Origin: JBFKOL01 sp041628815
GTDB taxonomy: Bacteria > Bacteroidota > Bacteroidia > Chitinophagales > Saprospiraceae
Length of the DNA stretch: 16,032 nucleotides
Direction: 5' to 3'
NCBI GenBank assembly: GCA_041628815.1
Contig: JBFKOL010000063.1
Coordinates: forward strand, 1-16,032
Shown piece by piece: positions 1-7,692 of this stretch (positions are counted from its first letter, which is position 1; every line of letters begins with the position of its first letter). Below the pieces are notes generated by a model. It was not told where the DNA came from, did no database searches, and saw nothing but the letters and a program-made list of their open reading frames with translations. The position numbers and the translations under genes were made by a program.

Positions 1-231
1 CTTTTAAGTGCAATTTTCAATGCATTTCTTGTTGATATCACGTTTTACCAAGAAGGACCTGTGCTGCTGTCAATGGCGATCAGGAGTAAAAATGCCGTTG
101 CGGCTTTTCCTGCGCATTTACCGATTTCAGACGAAGTATTCGTAAGAAATATAGGCATTACGGAGGTCACGCCTGCAAAAAGCAGGATGGAGAAGCAGGT
201 ATTTTTCTATGCCGAATCCATTAGAGCATGA
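1..231 (+). CDS. 3' end of an unrecognised protein (5' partial)
   Basis: Reading frame 1 is open from the window edge for 76 codons and stops at TGA 229-231. The other two forward frames and the reverse frames are broken by stops within this stretch, so this is the best coding candidate. The visible peptide is mixed in character: a hydrophobic start (LLSAIFNAFLVDITFY), a middle containing LLSMAIRSKNAVAAF, and a polar end MEKQVFFYAESIRA. I do not recognise a family, and no catalytic motif is evident. It converges on the 2318-aa surface-protein gene across a 135-bp spacer. It could also be a decayed fragment, and the upstream sequence is needed to decide. Confidence 0.4.
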   Translation, partial: LLSAIFNAFLVDITFYQEGPVLLSMAIRSKNAVAAFPAHLPISDEVFVRNIGITEVTPAKSRMEKQVFFYAESIRA

Positions 232-287
232 ACTTTAGAGCCCGAAACGGTGCTCAATGCCCGCCATATTCAGCAGCACGAGTTTTG

Positions 288-311
288 AATACTTTTGCGA
301 TCAAAAGTATT
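288..311. terminator. Perfect hairpin in convergent spacer, possible bidirectional terminator
   Basis: A perfect 10-bp inverted repeat, AATACTTTTG and CAAAAGTATT, encloses a 4-nt loop CGAT. It lies about 57 nt past the stop of the left partial gene and about 56 nt past the stop of the convergent 2318-aa gene, where a shared terminator would be expected. The stem is AT-rich and no clear T run follows on either strand, so it does not fit a classical intrinsic terminator well. Confidence 0.4.
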
Positions 312-321
312 ATAAGATTTA

Positions 322-345
322 TGTTGGCCGATTCCGCGGACAACA
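322..345. terminator. Second, imperfect hairpin in convergent spacer
   Basis: The arms TGTTGGCCG and CGGACAACA pair with one G-A mismatch around a 6-nt loop. On the minus strand it starts about 22 nt downstream of the stop of the 2318-aa gene, so it could stabilise or end that transcript. It has a GC-richer core than the hairpin at 288-311, but again no T run follows. Confidence 0.3.
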
Positions 346-366
346 ATATTTCATAAATCTCCTCCT

Positions 367-3300
367 TCACATCTTCACCACCGGCAGGATCTCGCGGCGA
401 TTGCCGTTTTCAATTAAAAGCCAGTACATCCCACCCGGAAGCCCTTCTTGAAGTTCTATTTTGAGCCTCGTAGGACCCCATCTTTGTATGCCCGGATGAT
501 AGACCTTGCCGATCTGATCAATCAAGACGACCCGCGCCGTTTTGTGGATGACGGAATCGGTACTTACCGAAAAGCTGTTCAGGAATGGATTGGGAAAAAC
601 CGTTAATTCCTGTCGCTGCAGGACTTCATTCGAACTGTTCTCATACGGCTGCCAAGACCAGGAAGAAGTGAGGTCAGGATATCCCATTTGCTGGAGATTT
701 TTCATTTTGGGATCCAAGCCATGCTCCCTTTTATCGCCTTTCAAGATTTCATTTTCATTCCGGATCTCACCACATGATGACAGGTCAACATCCCCTACAA
801 CCAATACGGCGAAATAGAGAGTGTCGGAAGGGTCTTGATCCTGCCATGACGATAAAGGCAAGACCTTAAGTACCAATCCCGAACTATCCAACAACATTTT
901 TTGTAGCGCGACAAGATCACGCGCATCAACGCGGCCATTGCCATCAACATCGGCTGCAGCCAAGGCAACGCGATCCGAGATAACTTTCCTTCCTAGTAAA
1001 TGACTGCTCAAAGCGTTATGATCGCGCACCGTGACGGCATCATCCGGGAAATTGTCCCATTCTGCACGCATCGACCATTTGTCTACGAATAAATATTTTG
1101 CGGATCCTGACAATTCAACAAGTCCTCCACCATCCGTCATAAGAGATATGGATGGCGAATCCGGATAATTCAACGACAGCGTCACTCCTTCCAATGGTGC
1201 CCTGTTACAATCGACTAACTGCACGATCAAATCGTTGAGGGTGTCTGTGCCAACCTGTCCAACAGGCACATTTACGACATCAATGTACTGAACGTACCGG
1301 TAAATGCCGTCGTTGATCAATTGGGAGGTATCCAGGACATAATGTTCGCCTTGTGCGTCGTCTGATGTAAACAGAATCACAGGATCTTCTGCTACATGGC
1401 TCTCCGGACCCATGCCGGCACACCAGTCGACCACTGTCCACGTACGCGCAATGGTATAACAACATCCCGGGTCGCAGGTCGTTACGGTATCGCGATGGGA
1501 AGCGCTCACCATATGGCAGCTGGATACCGGCCACGCGGGATTTCCGGTATCAAAGCCCGGGCAGGCTTCCAGGTCGTCCATGAAAAAACCGGGATTCGCA
1601 ATCTGCGCATCCGCAGAATACAACTCTCCCCAAAATCTATCTCCCGGCACGCCCGGAACGACCTTCCGCCTGCCCTGGCAACAAACAGCTGAATCTTTAA
1701 ACTTTGTAATATTAATTGTGGAGCTCTTGCACAGTGAATCTCTGGCGTTACCATTGATTTGAATATGTACGGGCCACCGAATCGATCCTGGGTTGAAGGC
1801 TTCTGTGTTTTGGATAAGGACCGTTTGTTGGCAGGCATACCTGCCTCCCCACCTATGTTCCACCCAAACCTCACCATTTCCACATCCTGAAATATCTTCA
1901 TAAAGAACAACACACTTGTCCGGTGTACATCCTGCTTGGCCGGTACAATCCACACCCTCCAACAAATAGGACTGGCACGACAACGTATAGTCCGGACATT
2001 CCGGTGGCTCCCAATGCACTTCCACTTCGGTGATGCAGGTACTTTGGTTGCCGGCCGCATCATAAAAGGTCATTTCCACCTCCACCAGTTCACCAATGTC
2101 ACCACAACAAAAATCAATGGCTTCCGTACTGAATGAACGCAGACCGGGACGCGTACATCGGCGTCCAGTATCTGTCCTTCGTCCAAAAATCAACAGTTCC
2201 TTGCCGCATTCTTTCTGATCTGCAGGCACCAGGGCATCGATGGGAACACTGACCCATCCCTCTGTTCCTTCTGTCCCACTGCCATTCATATTGACCCTGA
2301 TCCTGTCTTTGCATAGCACCTGGGGCGGCAATCTGTCGGTAACGATCACCACCAGCGTGAAAAAGCTGTAGTTTCCGCATGGATCAGCCACCTGTATGCG
2401 AATTCGGTGGAGACCAACTGGTAGCAAATAGACACCCGTTTTTTGATCCCTTATCAGCGGATCTTCTCCTTCAGTGACAACAGAATATAAGAGTTGGTTT
2501 GGTTGCGAACATTCATCAACCACACCGATAATTTCGGGCAACTCCCACCTGGCCAAACAGGAAAACGGGTCGGTTACTTCGATACGTTGAACTCGGCCCT
2601 GGACCGAGGCGATCCATCTTTCATCTTTCAGACGCCACGAGGACACATCCGGTCTCACGCTGTCTTCCCACAGGACAAGTTGCGTATCTGCCCATGTTTC
2701 CCCGGATGTGCGGTCAAATACCACCCATTCGCGGAATTTACGGCCTGAACCTGCACATATTGTGTCCTCATGCAACCATTTCCAGCGTACATCAAAGTTG
2801 CAACCGGTGTAGGCATACACCGACACCTGAGAACCATCGTAGCGGACCACACCGGGCTCACCGACGTGCACGGTATCTGATGACAAGGATGTACTGCATG
2901 TCAAGACCAGGGTATCCGGAGGTGGCACAATTTCATGTACAGATGGCACGAATTCTCTGAATTGTTGCCGGCAAAGCGTATCTCCCGATGTCGTCTTCCA
3001 TAGTACAGATCTTATTTTTTCACCATAAGCGGAGATGTTCAACTCTTCAGTGCTCATTATCTTATCCCCTGTTGCGCCACAGGGAACAAAGAATTCGGGT
3101 AGAGGATATGCCATCTGCCCAGCACAATCCAGTATGCATTCAGGATCTTCCAGGGAGGTTTCAGCCTGGCAGGGACATGAGGATACCTGTGGTTCAAAAT
3201 CACCAATAATCCGTATCCCACCTGTGCAGGCATGTCCTGTACATACATCGGTCAGCAAGTATTTATACCTTTCCCCGGGTTTGAATTCATGGTTAGACGG

Positions 3301-6300
3301 ATCTATCAGACCATTACCTGAGGGCATCCTAAGTTCGACCGTGTAAAATTCAACGTATCCCGGCCTGTCGACAAAAATGGCAGGGTCCAGGTTGATCCCA
3401 CACGTGTCATTCGGTGTCATGTGCACTTCGTCGGCACAAGCGATACCTGAATATTCGCCGTGTTGACCGACGGAAAAGTAACCTTCTGCGCCGTTGCATT
3501 CGCCCCAAAGGCTACTTATTGTATATCTCTCCACCGTAAAATCACGGGGCGTAGGTAAGGCAAAAATACTTGCCACCTTCCACGATTTTTCTTCATATCC
3601 TGATTCATCAACGTTGGTCAATCGGAATGAATCCACGGGTAAGAGATCTACACGGTGTTGTCCCAGGTCTGCGGGTCCGCAGGAATCGACCAGCCAATCT
3701 GTCGTTACATCGAACAGGTCATAAGGATGGGTGTCCCCATCTCGTATCATTGGCTTTCTGACAAGACAGACGTCCCTGGCAAAATGTGCATCAACCCCTA
3801 TTTGTCCTATGGCATCGATGACCCTGCCCTTATGGTTCAGTACGACGACATCATTGCCATTAAAAACGCCTACCGATTCCGAGTAGATAATGGCGGCTGA
3901 CTCCGATGTATTCGAAACAGAAGGGTGACATACCAACGCGGACTTGCCATCTGGGAGAAATCCGTGAAGCGCGGCACGCCGTGTTGGTTGGAGGGAACCG
4001 TTCTGGTAGATTTCTACGGAATAGTCCGCAAGATCCAAGACCCTTCCCGTTGCATTGTATATTTCCAGGCACTTGTCAAATGCCCTGCCTTCGAGATATC
4101 CGGAGATGAACAGGTTTTCGAGCGGCTGAAAAGCCATGATCTCCATCGTGACCGAGTCAGGCATGGTCTCTTCCTGGCAGTACAGGGCCGATCGGACAGC
4201 AGGTGGCGGAATAGCCAGGCCTTTGCACAGGGGGATACGCAGAAAATCATAGTCATCCTGAGCCTCCCCATATAGGTTGTCTTCCAAAACGCCGGTGATC
4301 TCATCAGGTCCGCCGCCTCTCAATTCCAGCACACCGTCTTTGTCGATCCCGGGTGATCCCTTCTGAACCCTGCCAGCGACCACCTCTCCCGACAACTCAA
4401 TATATGTATCCCGGGTGAGATCCTGAAGAAGAAGGGACAGGACGGATCGATATTCAAATACCTCTCCCGCCAGTAGACTGTCGATGATCAATAGATGATG
4501 CATGGAATCGTTTGTTGGCAAGGATGAGGGACCCTCATTTATTGGGTAGGCTTGTGTCAATACTTCTACGTCATAGGCCGTGACATTACCCTGGTTGTAA
4601 ACACTCACAATCGAGGAAACCGTTTCCGCAGGGTTCACAGGGCCCTGTCCCGTCCTGGTCAGCAATAATGCCAAATCAAAGGTGTCAAGTACAGGGCACG
4701 GATCAATGCGGAGCAGGCTAGAATCGACACAATAAAAACCCGCATAGCCTTCGCCAGCAGCATGGTTGCCGCCTGTTACCGTGCCGACAGAATGGAAGTC
4801 ACCCTCTCCACTGAGGGAGATTCTTCTAAAAACGTCTGCCCCAACGTTAACCAACGACTCCCCGTGAGATGCCTCAAAGCCATACGAAACGGAAAAAACG
4901 GGGTCGCCCTGTTCATCAGTAAGCACGATCAGGTCACCCGAGTTGTTCAGGCTGAGCCCTCCATTACTCGCCTTTTGCGCCAAAAAATGGCCATCATCAG
5001 TTATCTCTCCTCCGCCAAAAACCACCAAGAGGTTGTAAGGCGGCATGGTAGTGCCTCGCGGAAATTCGTGAATGAGACCCGTTCCATCAAACAGCTGGAA
5101 TCCTGAAATATCAAGGGTCACATTCGAATTGTTGTACAATTCGAGGAATTCATCATCCCTTGGGCTAACCACACCGTCTTTATTGGCATCACCAAAGATC
5201 GGGTCGGGGTCGGCATGGATTTCGCTAAGTGTGATTCCCCCGCTGCCCTTGTCTATTATATGGACCCATTGAAGGATGGTGTCTGTAGCCAGACTATCGG
5301 GATACCACCTCAGATGGTTGACGCCCGGCCATATTCTTGCTGAAAGTATGTTTTCGCCAGCCGTCCTGATGTCCACGGAATCGCTCAACGGATCAGATGA
5401 CTCAAAATCGACGGTCACATCATAGGTGCCATCAGATCGACATTGCGCGGCTATTGCCCTCAGCTCAATCCTGCAATTTTCCGGGCAAGAAGAGATGAGC
5501 AGGTTCACGTGACTTGTATCAAAGCACAACCCTTCCTCGGCCCTCACATATAGTCTTGTATCGGTATAAAAACTGTCCTTTTCTATATCGGCTGTCCCCT
5601 TAAATGCCTCAACGGGCTTCCTGTGTAAAGAAATGACCACCTCCGGAGTAAAAATGGAATCGTACTGCTCCCTGATTTCATCTATTGTGATGTACTTGGT
5701 AGGACACGTATTCTCGATGCGTACAGGTATTAACTCAGGGACCGGGGCTATCACAATTTCGAGTTTTGCCACCGATGAGCACAAAGTCGTTGTATCGGTG
5801 AGGGTAACCTCGAATATTGAATGGTCCGAAATCCAAACAGAGTCCGGTCTCGCCACAAGTACTGGATTAGCCGGGATATGAACAAGGTGCTGCCCAAGGT
5901 TATCTCTATAATCAGTTGGCCATCCTTCCCATTGTGCAGACGGTTCGAAAGGGTCCGTGGCTATCGTGTCTCCCAATAATAGATGAGACTTCCGTATCAA
6001 GGTCCTGTTTCGCGTGGAAATGCCTCCGGATAACCATTCACTGCCCGGATCCTCCCCTATCCTTCCTATGACATCAAGGGGCCTCCCATGACTGCTGATC
6101 AGCACGGCATCGTCTCCGTTGAAAAACGTCCCCCCTATCAAGGTATCAGCTAGGACCACCAATGATGTATCCCCACCTTCGCGGCACAAAACATAGGTTT
6201 CTCCAGGCGAAACAAGGCCTTTGAGATCGATGATCCTCCCCGGTATCTCCGCGCCGTTGAAGTAAAATTCTATTTGTATATCTTCATCTTCGAGATCTAT

Positions 6301-7323
6301 GTTTTCGGCAGCACCATTGTAGATTTCCAGGCACTTGTTCTGTCCCGTTCCTTCGAGGTATTCAGAAAAGAAAAGCGCACCATGTGTTATGGCATCCAAT
6401 TGATGGAAGGTAAAGGTTGCCGGGGCACCTGTGAATTCTTCCATGATCCGGTGCAGGTTGATTAAAATAGGACCCGAACTGCAATATTCTACAAAGACTT
6501 GGCCGATACCGAGCGTATCGTATACGGTCAATTGAACCGAAACGATGCTGTCGCACCCGGTAGTCTGGCTGATTAGTGTATCGCCATAAATCCCCGTAGA
6601 AGTCAATTGGTGTGACCCAAAGACGAAGGATTCTCCCTCGCAAATAGAGGCAAAGAATGTTGTCGCGACAAGCGAATCGCAATCATTGGGTGGCACAAAA
6701 AAGTGAGTGCCTAGGTCGGTAAAGTGATCCATAGGATATCCCTCCCATTCCACCGAAGGATCGAATCCATCGTATCCCCATGAATCGCCATGGTAGATAT
6801 GAGGTAGTCTTATCAGCGTATTATTAGCGGTAGAGGTGAGCCCTGATCCCCACTGGCTTCCGGGATCCTCACCAATTCTGCCGATCACATCCAACGTGTC
6901 TTGCCCATGCAAGAGGAGTATGGCATCATCCCCGTTAAATGCAATGCCAGAAAACAATAAATCTGCAATTTCCACGAGTTGCTCATCAGCCCCGTCATCA
7001 CATAGTACATAAACCGTCCTTCCTTCGATTGTACCCGATAAGGTTATGGTATTTCCGGCTTCTTCTGAGCCATTGATGAAAAACTGAACGATGAGCGAGT
7101 CGAGGAAAACGGTTTCTTCTGCCGGGTTGAAAATTTCGAGGCACTTGTTGAATGATGATCCTTCTACATATTCCGAAAAAAACAATTGGATCTCGCCGGG
7201 TTGGGCGGCTTGTTCACTCACCTTCGAATCAATAATATTTACATCAGACCCAGAAAGGATGATGAATAAACAGCAACAAAATATAGCATGAATAAAATGC
7301 CCTTGAATTCTCCCTTGTAACAT
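367..7323 (-). CDS. Giant T9SS-secreted lamin-tail / HYR-like surface protein (2318 aa)
   Basis: Secreted modular protein, probably an adhesin or matrix protein at the cell surface; no enzymatic domain was recognised. Residues 1-28 form a Sec signal peptide (basic start, hydrophobic core AIFCCCLFIILSG). Four lamin-tail domains follow at about 45-209, 315-480, 696-866 and 1069-1226. Between the first two lies a module ending GCDSIVSVQLTV (about 214-270). Residues about 1240-2040 are cysteine-rich and HYR-like, with DPCGNYSFF, DFCCGDIGE and DAAGNQSTC signatures that I associate with Saprospiria surface proteins. A Cna_B/carboxypeptidase-regulatory-like strand segment (about 2030-2095) leads into a dockerin-like segment (about 2096-2148). 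The C-terminus (about 2240-2318, beginning LTVFPNP and ending ILPVVKM) is a T9SS type A sorting domain. The start at 7323 is chosen because it opens directly into the signal peptide; only a weak purine stretch (CAGGCA) precedes it. It is divergent from the 893-aa gene. Domain family calls are by pattern; binding partner and function are unknown. Confidence 0.93.
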   Translation of the reverse strand: MLQGRIQGHFIHAIFCCCLFIILSGSDVNIIDSKVSEQAAQPGEIQLFFSEYVEGSSFNKCLEIFNPAEETVFLDSLIVQFFINGSEEAGNTITLSGTIEGRTVYVLCDDGADEQLVEIADLLFSGIAFNGDDAILLLHGQDTLDVIGRIGEDPGSQWGSGLTSTANNTLIRLPHIYHGDSWGYDGFDPSVEWEGYPMDHFTDLGTHFFVPPNDCDSLVATTFFASICEGESFVFGSHQLTSTGIYGDTLISQTTGCDSIVSVQLTVYDTLGIGQVFVEYCSSGPILINLHRIMEEFTGAPATFTFHQLDAITHGALFFSEYLEGTGQNKCLEIYNGAAENIDLEDEDIQIEFYFNGAEIPGRIIDLKGLVSPGETYVLCREGGDTSLVVLADTLIGGTFFNGDDAVLISSHGRPLDVIGRIGEDPGSEWLSGGISTRNRTLIRKSHLLLGDTIATDPFEPSAQWEGWPTDYRDNLGQHLVHIPANPVLVARPDSVWISDHSIFEVTLTDTTTLCSSVAKLEIVIAPVPELIPVRIENTCPTKYITIDEIREQYDSIFTPEVVISLHRKPVEAFKGTADIEKDSFYTDTRLYVRAEEGLCFDTSHVNLLISSCPENCRIELRAIAAQCRSDGTYDVTVDFESSDPLSDSVDIRTAGENILSARIWPGVNHLRWYPDSLATDTILQWVHIIDKGSGGITLSEIHADPDPIFGDANKDGVVSPRDDEFLELYNNSNVTLDISGFQLFDGTGLIHEFPRGTTMPPYNLLVVFGGGEITDDGHFLAQKASNGGLSLNNSGDLIVLTDEQGDPVFSVSYGFEASHGESLVNVGADVFRRISLSGEGDFHSVGTVTGGNHAAGEGYAGFYCVDSSLLRIDPCPVLDTFDLALLLTRTGQGPVNPAETVSSIVSVYNQGNVTAYDVEVLTQAYPINEGPSSLPTNDSMHHLLIIDSLLAGEVFEYRSVLSLLLQDLTRDTYIELSGEVVAGRVQKGSPGIDKDGVLELRGGGPDEITGVLEDNLYGEAQDDYDFLRIPLCKGLAIPPPAVRSALYCQEETMPDSVTMEIMAFQPLENLFISGYLEGRAFDKCLEIYNATGRVLDLADYSVEIYQNGSLQPTRRAALHGFLPDGKSALVCHPSVSNTSESAAIIYSESVGVFNGNDVVVLNHKGRVIDAIGQIGVDAHFARDVCLVRKPMIRDGDTHPYDLFDVTTDWLVDSCGPADLGQHRVDLLPVDSFRLTNVDESGYEEKSWKVASIFALPTPRDFTVERYTISSLWGECNGAEGYFSVGQHGEYSGIACADEVHMTPNDTCGINLDPAIFVDRPGYVEFYTVELRMPSGNGLIDPSNHEFKPGERYKYLLTDVCTGHACTGGIRIIGDFEPQVSSCPCQAETSLEDPECILDCAGQMAYPLPEFFVPCGATGDKIMSTEELNISAYGEKIRSVLWKTTSGDTLCRQQFREFVPSVHEIVPPPDTLVLTCSTSLSSDTVHVGEPGVVRYDGSQVSVYAYTGCNFDVRWKWLHEDTICAGSGRKFREWVVFDRTSGETWADTQLVLWEDSVRPDVSSWRLKDERWIASVQGRVQRIEVTDPFSCLARWELPEIIGVVDECSQPNQLLYSVVTEGEDPLIRDQKTGVYLLPVGLHRIRIQVADPCGNYSFFTLVVIVTDRLPPQVLCKDRIRVNMNGSGTEGTEGWVSVPIDALVPADQKECGKELLIFGRRTDTGRRCTRPGLRSFSTEAIDFCCGDIGELVEVEMTFYDAAGNQSTCITEVEVHWEPPECPDYTLSCQSYLLEGVDCTGQAGCTPDKCVVLYEDISGCGNGEVWVEHRWGGRYACQQTVLIQNTEAFNPGSIRWPVHIQINGNARDSLCKSSTINITKFKDSAVCCQGRRKVVPGVPGDRFWGELYSADAQIANPGFFMDDLEACPGFDTGNPAWPVSSCHMVSASHRDTVTTCDPGCCYTIARTWTVVDWCAGMGPESHVAEDPVILFTSDDAQGEHYVLDTSQLINDGIYRYVQYIDVVNVPVGQVGTDTLNDLIVQLVDCNRAPLEGVTLSLNYPDSPSISLMTDGGGLVELSGSAKYLFVDKWSMRAEWDNFPDDAVTVRDHNALSSHLLGRKVISDRVALAAADVDGNGRVDARDLVALQKMLLDSSGLVLKVLPLSSWQDQDPSDTLYFAVLVVGDVDLSSCGEIRNENEILKGDKREHGLDPKMKNLQQMGYPDLTSSWSWQPYENSSNEVLQRQELTVFPNPFLNSFSVSTDSVIHKTARVVLIDQIGKVYHPGIQRWGPTRLKIELQEGLPGGMYWLLIENGNRREILPVVKM
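880..1038 (-). other. Dockerin-like calcium-binding segment of the 2318-aa protein
   Basis: Residues about 2096-2148 contain VTVRDHNALSSHLLG, then a calcium-loop motif DVDGNGRVDARDL followed by a helix VALQKMLL. This matches the two-helix dockerin-like unit common near the C-terminus of large Bacteroidota secreted proteins, just before the sorting domain. Only the second half has a complete DxDxNGxxDxxD loop; the first half keeps just the D-x-N start and the helix. No cohesin is visible in the window, so a scaffold role is not supported. Confidence 0.6.
3646..7191 (-). repeat. Four lamin-tail domain copies within the 2318-aa protein
   Basis: Copies lie at 6697-7191, 5884-6381, 4726-5238 and 3646-4119. 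Copies 1, 2 and 4 are the variant often found beside extracellular nucleases: each begins (F/I)S(E/G)Y(V/L)EG with KCLEI(F/Y)N shortly after, then has FNG(D/N)D followed by (L)D(V/A)IG(R/Q)IG. Copies 1 and 2 also share GEDPGS-W, TLIR, and a WEG(Y/W)P ending, so they look like a recent or constrained duplication. Copy 3 is the classical form (LSEIHADP, DEFLELYN, LDISGFQL). Copy 4 has lost the GEDPGS-W element. Lamin-tail domains are thought to bind carbohydrate, protein or DNA surfaces; which of these applies here cannot be read from the sequence. Confidence 0.8.
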
Positions 7324-7393
7324 ACTTGCCTGGCGTAACCCCGACGGTTAGCAGCAATGCGTGTATGAACGAATTTATGTTTTTCTGGATCTA

Positions 7394-7401
7394 TAAATGT
7401 A
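7394..7401 (-). promoter_or_regulatory. Weak -7 element candidate for the 2318-aa gene
   Basis: On the minus strand this reads TACATTTA, seven of eight positions of the Bacteroidota -7 consensus TAnnTTTG. A TTG trinucleotide lies upstream at 7428-7430, but the spacing is about 26 nt, longer than usual. Transcription from here would give a leader of roughly 60 nt. AT-rich DNA yields such matches by chance. Confidence 0.2.
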
Positions 7402-7420
7402 TACCGAAGTAATTTTAACT

Positions 7421-7441
7421 TATATGACAAATTATCATATA
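7421..7441. repeat. Inverted repeat, possible operator upstream of the 2318-aa gene
   Basis: The arms TATATGA and TCATATA are perfectly complementary and separated by 7 nt (CAAATTA). It lies about 98-118 bp upstream of the start at 7323, near the weak promoter candidate. It could bind a dimeric regulator or be chance symmetry in AT-rich DNA. Confidence 0.25.
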
Positions 7442-7596
7442 TATTCTGTCTTTTTTGAATTCGTTATCCGGATATCGGCCTTAAGCTCATAAGAGATGAG
7501 AAATAAAATGAGACCTTATAGTACTTAGTATTGAAAAGAATTCAAGTTAAACCTGGTATAGGATAATTAGTTGTACGCTAAAAATATCTTCATGAT

Positions 7597-7618
7597 TTAT
7601 TCATAAAATTTTGAATAA
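7597..7618. repeat. Inverted repeat, possible operator upstream of the 893-aa gene
   Basis: A 22-bp near-palindrome with perfect 7-bp arms TTATTCA and TGAATAA around an 8-nt centre (TAAAATTT) that is itself partly symmetrical. It ends about 75 bp upstream of the start at 7693, just upstream of the candidate -7 element. The symmetry suggests a dimeric regulator site, but the composition is very AT-rich. Confidence 0.3.
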
Positions 7619-7646
7619 TAGATTATTACATAGTATAAAAATATGT

Positions 7647-7654
7647 TATATTTA
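7647..7654 (+). promoter_or_regulatory. Weak -7 element candidate for the 893-aa gene
   Basis: TATATTTA matches seven of eight positions of TAnnTTTG. A start site a few bases downstream would leave a leader of about 30 nt before ATG 7693. No good -33 TTTG lies at the usual distance, so support is weak. Confidence 0.2.
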
Positions 7655-7692
7655 CTGTATTAAGGTAGGTTTTAAAGGCACACATTCTCAGA

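Larger units (their letters stand above)
7324..7692. promoter_or_regulatory. Divergent AT-rich intergenic region
   Basis: These 369 bp separate the starts of two divergently transcribed secreted-protein genes and must hold both promoters. The stretch from about 7380 to 7690 is clearly richer in A+T than the flanking genes. It contains inverted repeats at 7421-7441 and 7597-7618, a 10-bp palindrome TATCCGGATA at 7465-7474, and two weak matches to the Bacteroidota -7 element TAnnTTTG. No convincing small gene, tRNA or riboswitch was seen. Confidence 0.55.

Noticed and set aside
1506..2063. 185-codon open frame on the minus strand inside the 2318-aa gene
   Set aside because: It lies wholly within a clearly coding frame of the same strand, its translation is arginine-rich and low in recognisable pattern, and it has no domain or start signal. 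It is a frame shadow.
7263..7290. Cys-Cys-Cys in the signal peptide as a possible lipobox of the 2318-aa protein
   Set aside because: The cysteines are in the middle of the hydrophobic core, not at its end after a small residue, and the protein has a T9SS tail. A standard signal peptidase I peptide fits better.
7239..7430. 63-codon minus-strand frame spanning the start of the 2318-aa gene
   Set aside because: It overlaps the signal-peptide coding region in another frame and has no recognisable content. A leader peptide cannot be excluded but is unsupported.
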